DNA from: Denticeps clupeoides
Lineage: Eukaryota; Chordata; Actinopteri; Clupeiformes; Denticipitidae
DNA: 64,000 bases
Assembly (NCBI RefSeq): GCF_900700375.1
Contig: NC_041726.1
Location: 9,340,373 to 9,404,372, forward strand
Direction: 5' to 3'
How positions within the stretch are numbered: the first letter of the stretch is position 1; each line of letters opens with the position of its first letter. The notes below the pieces were generated by a model. It had not been told where the DNA came from and did no database searches. It saw nothing but the letters and a program-made list of their open reading frames with translations. Positions 51,801 through 63,216 of the stretch are shown here, in pieces. Both the position numbers and the translations under genes were made by a program.

Positions 51801-54800
51801 CTGGCACCCAGCAGGTAAACTTCCACCCAGTCCTGGAACAGCAACACGTAGCTGTGACTGTGTAGCATATGCCGCTCCGACCTAACAGTTTTATTCTCTT
51901 TAAAGGAATTTAGCGCATACAACTCGCTGGGTCAGAACCAGTTTGCCCAGTACTACGTCTCTCCCAGCTACCTGCCCGGCAGGGTGCCCGGCGCAGACGG
52001 AGACGCCACCGGCGCCACCGCGGCCGGCTATCCAGCTACTAAGACGGAGGGCAGCGTGCCGGCCGGCGTGCCCAGCACCGCAGGTAGACCCGTGGTGGGA
52101 GGAGCTGTAACGGCAGGCTGATTCGTGTCGTGGGCGGCCGTGACAAGGGGCCCGGAGAGCAGTGTGTGGGGACGGTGCTTCGAACCCACGACCTTCAGAT
52201 TACTGGTCCGCGTCCTTCCCCGCTAGGCCACCACTGCCCTTAATAATAATAATAATAATTAATAATTATCAGTCTATGGACCACTGCATTATGTAATAGT
52301 GTCGTTATTTCTTTAAGCTGCGGTTTAAATTGGTGGCTGCTTTTCTGCGCTTCATCGCTGCTTTATAACCGTAACCTGCAGCTCTGCGTCACCCCAGCTT
52401 CCTGTCTGCCACCTGTACCGTTGCCCACGCCGCTACAGCTACAGTAACGGTTTAATTGTTGCTACGTTCGGTTCAGCTTTAAGACGGCGGTGTGTCCCTC
52501 CGCCAGATACGTCTCCAGCCGTGAACCTTCCCACGGTCCCGACCGGAGGGGCTCTTCCCACCGGCGCCAGGGACCCGGATGAGGCGGCGCGCCGGAACCC
52601 TACAAGCAAAGCTAAGGGCAAGGCCAAAAAGTCCGAGAGCACCCAGCCCACGGACAACGACCTGGAGGTAACAGTGCCGCACGGTGCTGGGAGGGGCTTG
52701 TGCAGGGAGGGGCGGGGTTTGTACTGATTCGCGTCTCTCCCGCAACACAGAGGATCTTCCTGTGGGATCTGGACGAGACCATCATCATCTTCCACTCTCT
52801 GCTCACTGGTACCTTTGCTCAGAAGTTTGGGAAGGTACGAGGACCCAGAGATGATTGATTAAACGTAATAATGATCCGTCTAAAAGTTTTGCAACTAAAT
52901 TCCTGCAGGATCCAGCCACCGTGCTGAACCTGGGACTGCAGATGGAAGAGCTGATCTTCGAACTGGCCGACACCCACCTGTTCTTCAACGACCTGGAGGT
53001 GGGGCTCTCTCTGTCTCTCTTGGTGCTTCAGCCGCTCTGTCTCCGTGGATTTACACAGCTCATCGGTGTTCCTCTCCATGCAGGAGTGCGACCAGGTCCA
53101 CATCGAGGACGTCGCGTCTGACGATAATGGGCAGGATCTCGGGTAACGTCCATCATCGCCGGCCTTTTTACAGTCACGGTTGTTCTTTCGGCGGATTTTC
53201 ATGTTTTTCCTGTGTCCCTCTCAGCAATTATAACTTTGCCTCAGACGGCTTCAGCGGACCCAGCGGAGGTGGTGGTGCGGCCCCCACCCCAGCGGTTCAG
53301 GGCGGGGTTGAGTGGATGCGCAAGCTGGCGTTCCGTTACCGCCGCCTCCGAGAGATCTACAATGGCTACAAGAATAACGTGGGAGGTGCGGAGAGTCCTC
53401 CGTTGCGACTTGTTCTCCGCGTAACAGAGGGTTTCCGTGTCGCGGTTTTCCGTATCTGTCTGTCTCGTCTCGACAGGTCTGCTCAGCCCCATGAAGAGAG
53501 AGCTGCTGGTACGACTGCAGTCCGAGATTGAGACGGTGACGGACTGCTGGCTCAGCACCGCCCTGAAGTCCCTGCTCCTCATCCAGTCCAGGTCTGAATG
53601 TAAAAACGTTCTTGTGCGGTTGATAAAGTTTGATGCGAACCAGTTTTCATCTGATCAATTTTTTTTTTTTTTGGGGCTTTTGCGACTCAGAGGGAGGTGC
53701 ATGAACATCCTGGTCACGACCACCCAGCTGGTGCCGGCCCTGGCCAAGGTGCTGCTGTATGGCCTCGGAGATGTCTTCCCGATCGAGAACATCTACAGTG
53801 CCACTAAAATAGGTCTGTGCTGGATCGTCTGGACGTTTTAAGGACCTCCTGCACTGCACAGGTTTGACGCTGATTCTCTGCTCTGCAGGAAAGGAGAGCT
53901 GCTTTGAGCGCATCATCTCTCGCTTTGGGAAGAAAGTGACGTATGTGGTGATCGGCGATGGCCGGGATGAGGAATTTGCTGCAAAGCAGGTACACAATGA
54001 AGAATGGGCTCGGCACGTTCATTTCTACAGTTTCATTTATTGAAAATTGCAAGATTCTCTCTGAAAAAGTTTAAAGTTCAGTGTATACTTATGAAACTGA
54101 ACTAGTTGACATTTATGTTTCGTAAATTCCAGACTGTACAGCGGACCTATATGTAAGCCGCACCTACTAAGTTTTAAAAGAAAAAAAAATTGCACATACG
54201 TAAGCCGGCGGTGTCCCCAATGATATTAACGGAGCAAGATGTTACAGGAACGAGTTTTTAGACTTTCAATTAAACAAATATAATATCCACAACCACATAC
54301 GTAGCGCAAATGCTTTTTTCCCCAGTACGTAAGTTGGCTTATTGAACAGCCTGAAGTTTTGCGATTTCTTCATCACACACTTTCTCGGTTAAGATGCAGG
54401 GACCTACACAAAAGTCGCTTATGCCGAGCTGGCCGTCAAGCCGTTATACGTTTAAAAAAAAAAAAAAAACATCACCCCATCATTGGAGCTTGAACAGTTC
54501 GCTGTGGTGAAGGGAAGTGTGTTTACGGTTGGTTTTTGGGAGTTGTGGTGCAGTGGTAAAATTGTGGCTGCAGAATCGGCTCCTTCTACCACAGTGGCTG
54601 ATCCATTTTTTTTTCATTTTACAAGTTTACAAGTGTGCACACGTGTAAATCTGAATAGTATGCGCTACGTGCCTTTCCATTTGTAAAATAAATATTTTTG
54701 TCAGCATTTCAGAAATATGAACTTAAATCGGACATTCCAAAATGAAATAGAAGTATTTTATATAATGTGCTTTTTATTTTTATTATTTATGAATTAAGCA

Positions 54801-54965
54801 TAGTCTTATATTTCAAAGCGTGGAGTACTTGAATCATGTTTTGTGAGTTACAGTTAAAATACCAATTTTTACGTCTTTTGGCAGCACAACATGCCTTTCT
54901 GGCGCATCTCCACACATGGGGACCTGGTGTCCTTACACCAAGCCCTGGAACTGGACTTCCTGTAG
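48890..54965 (+). CDS. eya3: Eyes absent homolog 3 (EYA3), complete
   Basis: EYA proteins are SIX-partner transcription cofactors that are also HAD-type tyrosine phosphatases acting on histone H2A.X pTyr142. Exons join in phase: 48890-48922, 49885-49934, 50011-50111, 50179-50263, 50700-50809, 50989-51126, 51723-51814, 51906-52083, 52507-52667, 52751-52834, 52909-52998, 53084-53142, 53225-53385, 53477-53591, 53691-53812, 53889-53989, 54885-54965. They give 586 residues (human EYA3 has 573). The N-terminus [15 protein letters not shown] matches EYA3 rather than EYA1, 2 or 4. A Tyr/Ser/Pro-rich activation region follows, then the EYA domain from 317 with nucleophile motif DLDET (322-326), [12 protein letters not shown], and IGDGRDEE (acidic residue Asp550), ending QALELDFL. 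All catalytic residues are present. The intron after exon 6 uses a GC donor. It is convergent with xkr8, as in human. Confidence 0.97.
51411..51616 (-). mobile_element. SINE-A copy in an eya3 intron
   Basis: Full length and well preserved (tail TTTACAGCATTTACCAGACG, box B complement GGGATTCGAACCCGG, head end GGCTACTACCACCC). It lies antisense in the GC-AG intron. Confidence 0.9.
52128..52240 (-). mobile_element. SINE-B fragment in an eya3 intron
   Basis: Core (GGAGAGCAGTGTGTGGGGAC) and head (CGCTAGGCCACCACTGCC) on the minus strand, with a (TAA)n tract beyond the head end. Confidence 0.78.
54120..54460. mobile_element. Possible DNA transposon remnant in the last eya3 intron
   Basis: Repeated variants of ACGTAAGCCGG and ACGTAAGTTGGC and a start like GTACAGCGGACCTATATGTA resemble the ends of palindromic non-autonomous DNA elements common in fishes. 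No termini or target duplication could be defined. Confidence 0.25.
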
Positions 54966-55019
54966 CAGATGTTGGGGGTGAGGGAAGAGGTCCTGAGCTA
55001 CACAACACTTACTCCTCAT

Positions 55020-55060
<41 letters not shown>

Positions 55061-56148
55061 ACACACCCTCCTGCCTACAGTTGTGAGGTGGACTATGGGA
55101 CATCGAGGGACACCGGGAACTGGACACTGGGATGAGTCTCCTCCTCTCCCCACCACCACCGAGGCTGCAGATCTCACAGAAGGAATGGCCGGAGCTAAAT
55201 GTCATGCCGTTTCTGTTTCTGCTACTCTACTTGCGTGATTTTATTTTATTTTCTTTCTTTTCATGAAAGATGCCGCAGACGTTCCGATCCCGCCCATGCG
55301 CCTCTGTGCTGTAAGAAGGAAAGTAAAGCACCTTTACTGTATGCGGCGTCCACTGCCGTGGCCTTACATCCAGCGTACCTTCAGGGCCTTAAACGTCCAT
55401 TGTTTCCCCAAAAATCCCTGTCCCTGGGTGTAGGTGTCAGAAACGGAACAACTCTGCCGTGTTCAGCCTGGAGTCCCTGACTGAAATGAAGGTGTTTGAT
55501 GTAGAGGAATGTAGATCTCCTTTCAGCCGCCTAATCTGAATAAACGCATTATTAATATTAATACAGTAATACAGCGTGTGCGTACGCCACACAAAATGGC
55601 CTTGCAGACATTTTGGGCAAATCTATATACAAAAGAGAGAATATGGTGGAAACCACGAATTGAGGGTATTCTTTCTTTTCTGAATTTGGATATTTCTGCA
55701 TCGTGAACCCAGCTTTTGTTTTAGCCATAAGTTGAGAGGAGTTTTTAGTATTTTTCCTGATTTTTTTTTTTTTCTAAACTGCTTCATTTCTGGAACATCA
55801 GAACAATATATTTTTTTTCCCTTCCTTTGGTCACATACGAAAAAGTTCAATTATTATTTGGAGGAGTAAAAAATATATACAATCTGCTCTAGTGCAATAT
55901 ATTCACTGATAAGTGGTCAGATGTAGGTTACGATGGCGACGATGACTGAACAAGACTGAGCCTGAACTCAACACAGCGTTTTACACTCATGCAGCTCGAC
56001 CGTTACGAATGTGTTCTGTCTGTCTGTGTGTGTGTGTGTGTGTCTGTATATATTTATATTGTGCCTTTAAAACCAGTATCTATACGTCTACGACCCTTTG
56101 TTCTGTAAGAGATTTTATGTTTATCGTATATTTCAGTTGAAGTGCTTT

Positions 56149-56179
<31 letters not shown>

Positions 56180-56740
56180 TTATACTTTTGAAGATGTGCT
56201 GGAACATTTTTAGCAACTTCCTGTTGTCAGAAGAGAATCGTTTTCTGTGTCCTGGTCTAGTGTAGTGGCGCTCGGTCTACCCTCCATTCGTGTTTCCTTG
56301 CACAGACAATCACACCACGGTACTCGGTGCAGCTCGCGTATCTCTCCCACGCCGCCGTGGAACTGGCCAGGGACGACGTTGAATTTTTTCAGTTTATTTT
56401 TGCTGGATGACCTCTGACCTCCCCCAATGCTCCTGGTTATGAATGTGAATTATTACGTTGAAATTACAGTGAAAGGAGCTTCGTGCTCCAGCACCGGCGT
56501 TCAGACTCTTTACTCGTGTTCGAGGCTGGGCTTCTCACGTTCTGAAGTCAGAATAACTTTATTTGCGTGTTTTGTGGTGTTTTTGGTCTGCCGCAGTTTG
56601 ACTACCTGCTCCGTTGGTCCAGTGTAAGCTAGGATTGAACACATTTTATTACATTTTTAATGTTTTTTCTTTTACTCTCATCCGACCAGAATACTGTTTT
56701 CCTGTGTACTCACTGCAGTGTAAATAAATATATACGTTTT
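54966..56740 (+). other. eya3: eya3 3' untranslated region
   Basis: No other gene lies between the eya3 stop and a strong AATAAA at 56723-56728 followed by a GU-rich stretch (GTTGTGCTGGTGTTTTT), so I infer a 3' UTR of about 1.77 kb. It includes a (CA)n run at 55022-55066, a (TG)n run at 56025-56042 and poly-T tracts. Confidence 0.6.
56723..56728 (+). promoter_or_regulatory. eya3: Candidate eya3 poly(A) signal
   Basis: AATAAA with a downstream GU-rich element within 30 nt. Confidence 0.6.
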
Positions 56741-56744
56741 AAAA

Positions 56745-57646
56745 AAAGTTGTGCTGGTGTTTTTATTTGTTTTATTTGACCATGTCAAATTGTACCCAAG
56801 TGAATTTCGTGGTTTGTGTTCCATTCCAGGGATGTTCTTATCTGATTTTCACTTAAATAGGTCAATGTGTAAAAAAAATTACAGTCCACTGTAACATTGT
56901 TTTAAATAAAAAATTGACAGCAGATGAACCGGTGAGCAAAAGGCATGTCATGCTAGCTTTTTGTGCAAGTGTCAGGGTTCCCACGGGTCAGGGAATTTCT
57001 GGAATATCAGGGATTTTCAGTAAAGGCATTTCCAGACAGGGAAAGCCATGGAATTTGATCATTTGGTCAGGGAAAGCAACAGTCAGGGAATTTATCTGAG
57101 AATTTACACTTGCTAACTTGCCAAACATGTCAGGCATGTGTCAATTCCAAGCTATTTGGCTCAAAATGAAGAATTTAAGGTCTGGCTCACCCAAAGTGAT
57201 CAAATAAAAGATGCATTTGGAGGATCTGAGGTTTTGGTTTGTTCCATTCAACATGTAAAGCTGTCAATATTCAATACTCAACAATGACAGTTTTGAATCC
57301 TATAACCCCTTTAAACACTCTTTTTCTGCTCAGCACGCAAACATTCTGTTGGACATTTCTTTAATACGGGAAGGTTTAAAAAGATGACCTAGACAGGAAC
57401 AAATATCACCCTCTGTGAGGGAAAACCTAGACACAAATTTGTGTTTTTCAAATGAACATCTGAACAAGACTGATGCATGGTGGAAAAATGCCACCGTGTG
57501 GTAGCACACGGCGTGTCTGGACAACATCTCCAGGAAAAGAAGACTTGTGGAAATGTTGATCATGCTTTAGCTTGGATCCAGATGTTTGCATCACAAACAC
57601 ACCATTTTTGCACACCATTTTTTAAATGGCAACGTCCCAAAAACCG
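56745..57646. other. Convergent spacer between eya3 and xkr8 copy A
   Basis: No gene. A minus-strand ATTAAA at 57360-57365 could be the poly(A) signal of the adjacent xkr8-type gene. Confidence 0.4.
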
Positions 57647-59625
57647 CTAGGAGAAAAAGTTGTCGACCATCCTCTTCATTCTTTTTTGATGGCCTTTCAG
57701 TTCTTCAATGTCATTGTCTGAAGCTGCATGTAATGAAAACTGGGATTCTTCAGGTTCGCTGGGTGCAGAACTCCCCACAGATAGGATCTGGTCTTTTGTT
57801 CTGAGCTCAACGTGAAGTTTTTTGTAGTAAACGATCCTCACAATGATCCCGAGGATGTAGAGTGATGTTATAACAATGAGCAGTGGGGCTGAAACTGGTC
57901 CCAGTCTAAAGGGCTCTTCTTTCCAGAAGAACCACATGGTGAGGAGAACGGCGGTGTGCACCGACATGAGCGAATGGTAGATGATTCTCTTGTTCCTGGT
58001 TGACCCCCTGGTTGGTGAGGCGTCAAACCAGCTGAAGTACCAGATTACCCCTACAGTGGCCCTGTAGAGCCACTCTCCACACTGGCTGTCCATGAAGTCC
58101 GTGTCCTGTCTCCACGCCCAGAGGACCAGCACGGGCCAGAGGACCAGGAAATGAGCGGCCGTGTAGCAGGGTTCCACCGAGGCAAAGAGGGCCAGAGCTC
58201 CAAGACGAGGACCGATCAGCAGCAGGTTCCACAGAAAGTAGACCAAAGAGGAGCGCCAGTCCTCCTTAGATTCATTGGGCAGGGAGGAACAGAGCGATCG
58301 GTGGTACATGAGAACGCTGAACGCGATGGCGGACAGTGCAGCAGCCGTCTTCAGACCTGGGTGGAGAATATGGAAGAAAATATTGTTCATATGTGCACAG
58401 GTTTAGAAACCATGTTGTAGATCCTGATTGAGGTTAGAACATCAGCCTACATGTAACGATCTCCGGGTCACCCCTGAGCAGCATAACACACATCATGAGG
58501 GTGAGCTGAGGAGCATTCTCCGTGAAAGCCTCGATGACTTTCAGTATACTTAGGTCATTGTTCAGGTGATTGACTATGTTTCCTTCTAGCGGCTTGGTCG
58601 TCTTGCGGTTCCGGACTGAGATCTCTAAAACAGCGGCCTACCTGCAGAAACACAGAGGAACTTCTAATGCAAGAGGCCACAACATCTCAAGGTCTTAGTG
58701 AAGGAACTTCATAATTTGAACATATTTCCATAAAGACACTACGATGGAACTGAGGAACCGAGAATCCAACCTGAAAGGTAAGTAGTCTAAAGTTGACTGA
58801 GGTAATGCTGGATTCATGGAAATAAGGGGAAACTTTAGCTTGACCCGAACACATGAGTTCACGTCATGTGATTGTAAGTTGGTATTTGGGTCTATTAGGC
58901 TCCAGATATAGAAAATTTTAGACACAGTTCATCCAAACATCTATTTCAACATTAAGATGAACATGACCAAACTGACAAACGTACAGAGTAGTTAGAGAAC
59001 TAGACAAGATTTTCTCCAAGTCAAAGTCCCAGAAAATAATTACCGTAATCAGTAAATTCGAACCACTTGTCATTTTTATGGAATGATACGCCAAGGTGTA
59101 ATTAATCGGTAGCCAAAAGAATCTGGTGTCACTGCATTCCCAAGCGACGCCTTCTCTCTTCTCTTAGCACCTTCATAACAAGCTGTTCTAACCTGTTCAC
59201 TTAGAACCCCGAGTTCCTGAAAACGCACACCTTCCTGGTCCTGCATTACATGATAAAAACAATTTGGGGTTCTTGTGGTTTTGGTTTGGCATCACTGACC
59301 TTAAATAGATGCCCAGTTGAAGAACATGCAGGGTCTTGATTAAACACTGGTTCTTCAGGTACCTGTTAATGTAAGGAAAGATGCTGGTCTCCTCCTGCTG
59401 CTCTATGGGTCTGTAGCTGTACCAGAGATAGCTGAACATGTTCAGCAGGACCGAAGACAGCAGCAGCAGGAAGATCAGCACGCCCATACAGGCATAGGCC
59501 TCTTCCTGATAAAACCCCAGTACGACATGAACATCCAGCACCACGTCCGCCAGGCACAAACCCAGACCCAGCAGGTTCCACTCCAGACTGAGAAAAGACA
59601 ACTTCTCCATGACAAACTCGTCCAT
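57647..59625 (-). pseudogene. XKR8-type phospholipid scramblase, copy A (probable pseudogene)
   Basis: XKR8 family proteins are multi-pass plasma-membrane scramblases that expose phosphatidylserine. Exons on the minus strand are 59300-59625, 58451-58641 and 57647-58356, with the same phases and the same 191-bp exon 2 as copy B. The frame is 409 codons long with one interruption: exon 2 begins GTAGGCC after CTGCAG, so codon 110 is TAG (58640-58638), where copy B has TTT. Family signatures remain: WNLLGLGLCLADVVLDV, APQLTLMMCVMLL, FLWNLLLIGPRLGALALFAS, EWLYRATVGVIWYFSWF. The C-terminal tail lacks a DEVD-type caspase site. It is called a pseudogene because of the single stop, but everything else is intact, so an alternative acceptor or polymorphism is possible. 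Gene order next to eya3 matches XKR8 in human. Confidence 0.75.
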
Positions 59626-60819
59626 GGGAAAACCCGAGTCACACAGCTATGCCCTCCCAACCCCGAGCTCTTCTTTCTGGGAAGGAGAAAGCAAAAGAGA
59701 AAGAAATCTCCACCCAGGCAACTTCTGACTCCACCCACCACGGCTCTGTGCATTCCCGGATTCCGCAGTCGCACAATTCGGTAACGCATCACACATGACA
59801 TTACTCGTCAAGAGATTCATGTGAAGTCTCCTCTACACACCCCACAAATTATTACAAGATCCATAAAAACCGCAGATAAGTACATTATTATTGAAAGTCA
59901 ACTGTCGTTAAGTCGAGGTTGAAAGTTGAGGTCTTTTCGGTGAAAATGTGAATAGAACATTTTATTAAATGTTTGCAAGTTCGCAACATTTATTTTAGTA
60001 ATTTACAGCTGTACATGTTCCCGGCTGAGAATTTGTGTTGAGGATGTGGAGGAGTCTCTTTGACCACCTGGTCCTCCTTTCCCGGGCCACATCGTCTCTT
60101 TAGTGGGTTCCATTCCAGCCGCATCGCCCGTCACCAGCGGGGTACCTTCCACCTGCCACCAGCTCCAGGCCTCAAGTCCGCCTCCCGCGCGTTTTCCGGA
60201 ATAGTCCCCGCCTCCCATGTCAACCTTCACCTGCATGTGTGCATTCTGGCCCATGAAGGCACCGACAGACAAGCATAAAGAATTATGGTTAATTGTTTGC
60301 CCCGCCCACTATGTAAATATGCAGGGCGAGTTAATATGTTTACACTGTGCTTCGGCCTTCGTACCCTTTCTGGCCATGATCAAAACGTCTCAAACGCCCA
60401 TTATGGGGAAATCACACCCCCAAATGTTCTTCATAAAGCCCAATTATTGATGCAGCCATGATTTTATCATTTGCTTCTACTGATGATATGGTCTGAAAAA
60501 GATGAAGCTGTGATGAAGCCTCTTCCTCGTGTTAACGATTTCCCCTTATTTCATCACGCCTCCAGGCCAGCAACGGAAGTGGTTGGCAGCATTATGGTTT
60601 TGGTTTGTCAGTCCTGTTCTTGTGAACGTGGTATCTCACGAAGCCCTTGAGGAACTCATTCACACTTGACCTTTGGACCATAATATGAGCTGGGTCATGG
60701 TCACTGTGGTCTAGTTTGGTATAAATGTTCAGTGGTCTGGTCTGGTTTGTGGAGTCATGCACAACTGTAAATGTCAACTGTAAGTGGCAACATGCTTAAA
60801 AAAAACATAAATAGTCAGA
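59626..60819. other. Spacer between the two xkr8 copies
   Basis: No gene supported. The GC-richer stretch 60040-60280 is open on both strands without family motifs. Confidence 0.4.
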
Positions 60820-60825
60820 TTTATT
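60820..60825 (-). promoter_or_regulatory. Candidate poly(A) signal of xkr8 copy B
   Basis: Minus-strand AATAAA 84 nt beyond the stop codon, giving a very short 3' UTR. Confidence 0.55.
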
Positions 60826-60908
60826 AAATAAGCACTTTTCCAAAATATATATTAGATTTTTTTTCTATATGAACATAAAACAAATCTTCCCCAAATCCAC
60901 AGCAGGGC

Positions 60909-63216
60909 CTAGGAGTAAAAGTTGTTGACCAGCCTCCTCATTCTCTTCTGGGGTCCCTTCAGAGGTTCGGGTGGTGTTGGAGCAGGTTGAACATCGAGGA
61001 CCACGTGTGCAGAATCGCCTTTATAAACCATGCACGCTGCCGCTCTCAAATTGTTATGAGCTTCAGGTCTCGAACGGAAGTCCACCTCATCTGAGATCAT
61101 CTTTGCTGCTGGAATCGCGTCCTTCGGGTGAAAGAAACCATAGTAGACGATCCTCACAATGATCCCGAGGCTGTAGAGTGATGTTATAACCACGAGCAGC
61201 AGTGGGGCTGAAACTGGTCCCAGTCTAAAGGGCTCTTCTTTCTTGAAGAACCACACGGTGAGGAGAACGGCGGTGTCCACCGACATGAGCGAATGGTAGA
61301 TGATGCTCTTGTTCCTGGTTGACCCCGCTGAGACGTTAAACCAGCTGAAGTACCAGATCACCCCTACAGTGGCCCTGTAGAGCCACTCTCCACACTGGCT
61401 GTCCATGAAGTCCGTGTCCTGTCTCCACGCCCAGAGGACCAGCACGGGCCAGAGGACCAGGAAATGAGCGGCCGTGTAGCAGGGTTCCACCGAGGCAAAG
61501 AGGGCCAGAGCTCCAAGACGAGGACCGATCAGCAGCAGGTTCCACAGAAAGTAGACCAAAGAGGAGCTCCAGTCCTGGTTAGCTTTATTGGGCAGGAAGG
61601 AACGGAGCGATCGGTGGTACATGAGAACGCTGAACGCGATGGCGGACAGTGAAGCAGCCGTCTTCAGACCTGGGCGGAGAACATGGAAGAAAATATTGTT
61701 CCTATAAGTGCACAGGTTTAAAAAGCCATGGGTGGAACTTGATGAACCGACCTGTAATGATCTCCAGGTCGTCCCTGAGCAGCATCACACACATCATGAG
61801 GGCGAGCTGCGGCGCGCTCTCCACAAAGGTCTCGATGAGACGCAGCATGCTGAGGTCGTGGTTCAAGTACACAGCTACGCTTTCTTTTTGCGGCTCTCTG
61901 GCCTTCAGGTTGCGCACGGAGATCTCCAGCACAGCGGCAAACCTGCAGCAACGTAGGAGAACGTTTTACTGAAGCCACGCTGAACCTACATCTGCTGTCG
62001 TTTTTTTTTTTGTTCCTTCCCTTAAGCTGTTTTCTTTCCCTGAATCAATGATTTAAGTACATTCTCGCCGGACAGCATCTTGGGCTTCCCTTTGAGCAAA
62101 GACGTGCAGTCTTACTCCGATGGAAAGCTGCTGCTCTTCCCACCCACGCTCAGGGGATGAGGGACCTTATGTCCTGTTAAAGCCTCGAAAAGGTACGCTA
62201 CTCAATTAGGAGTATTTTACAAGCAAGTGAACCGGGAGACCCAGGTTCAAACCCCACGTACTACCATTGTGTCCCTGAGCAAGACACTTAACCCTGAGTT
62301 GGTCCAGGGGGGGACTGTCCCTGTAAATTTACATTTACATTTACATTTACGGCATTTGGCAGACGCCCTTATCCAGAGCGACTTACAACGTGCTTTCAAG
62401 TTAAATACTGATTGTAAGTCGCTCTAGATAAGGGCATCTGGTAAATGCTGTAAATGACTATTAGTATTACCCAGTAAAGTTCCAGAAACAATATTGTCAT
62501 CTTGGTTTTTTTTTTTATTAATCAATCTGGCTTGAGGATGGGGTTATTATTATGGGAAAAGGTTGTTGGGTTTAGAATTGCACACGTTATTATCATTATT
62601 GTTCTTCGAATATGACTAAATTGCCATTTTTTCCCCCTACAATACTGCAATGTTACCCGATCTTTGTATGTAACTCTTACAGAATTGATTTACTTAGTGA
62701 GATCTTTTTTATATTGTGTTTCTTTCTTTTTTGTTGTTGTCTTTTGTACATTCTAAAACGAGATCTACTCAGAACTGAGGAGAACACACGCACCACCAGT
62801 GTTCCCGTGGATGAAGCAGCCTGTAAGTGCACCCGGTCCCGATCGGCATTATATCAGTTAAGAGGTTTCTGTTTGGAGCAGTGAGTCACTGACCTGAAGT
62901 AAATTCCGAGCTGAAGAACGTGCAGGGTCCTGAGTAAACTCTGGTTCTTCAGGTACTTCTCAATGTAAACGAAGCTGCTGAGCTGCCTCTGCTGCTCCGT
63001 GGGCCCGTAGTTGTACCACAGAAAGCTGAACGCCTGCAGCAGCAGCGAAGACAGCAGCAGCAGGAAGATCATCACGCCCAAGCAGGCGTAGGCCCCTTCC
63101 TGGTAAAACTCCACCACGAGCAGAACATCCAGCACCACGTCGGCCAGGCAGAAACCCAGGCCCAGCAGGTTCCACACGCAGTCTGACGCCGGGTAGATGA
63201 ACGGCAGCTCCTCCAT
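60909..63216 (-). CDS. xkr8: XKR8-type caspase-activated phospholipid scramblase, copy B, complete
   Basis: Three coding exons on the minus strand (62894-63216, 61752-61942, 60909-61669) join in phase to 424 residues, close to human XKR8 (395). XKR8 sits in the plasma membrane and scrambles phospholipids after caspase-3/7 cleave its C-terminal tail. Membrane segments follow the family pattern: WNLLGLGFCLADVVLDVLLV, GVMIFLLLLSSLLLQAFSFL, APQLALMMCVMLL, FLWNLLLIGPRLGALALFAS, AAHFLVLWPVLVLWAW, YRATVGVIWYFSWFNV, LLLVVITSLYSLGIIV. The tail carries DEVD at residues 365-368 (61080-61091), the ideal caspase-3 motif, at a position equivalent to the human cleavage site, followed by about 56 residues. 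I chose the start MEELPF because it aligns with copy A; an upstream in-frame ATG at 63390 would add an unlike extension. No lesions. It is tandem with copy A, in the same orientation. Confidence 0.92.
62227..62457 (+). mobile_element. SINE-A copy interrupted by a LINE tail, in xkr8 intron 1
   Basis: Box B CAGGTTCAAACCCCACGTAC, body and tail (GGCATCTGGTAAATGCTGTA) are present on the plus strand. The sequence CTGTAACTACTGATTG of intact copies is split by an insertion at about 62327-62405. Confidence 0.85.
62327..62405 (-). mobile_element. L2 tail-only insertion inside SINE-A
   Basis: About 79 bp matching the 3' end of the LINE at 17335-17395 (CGGCATTTGGCAGACGCCCT, then GACTTACAACGTGCTTTCAA). 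It sits antisense in a SINE that carries the same tail, so the two tails form an inverted repeat. Confidence 0.75.

Noticed and set aside
57647-58390. Single-exon reading of xkr8 copy A starting MNNIFFHILHPG
   Set aside because: The first residues are translated intron 2. The homologous frame of copy B shows that the exon begins at GLKTAA after a normal acceptor.
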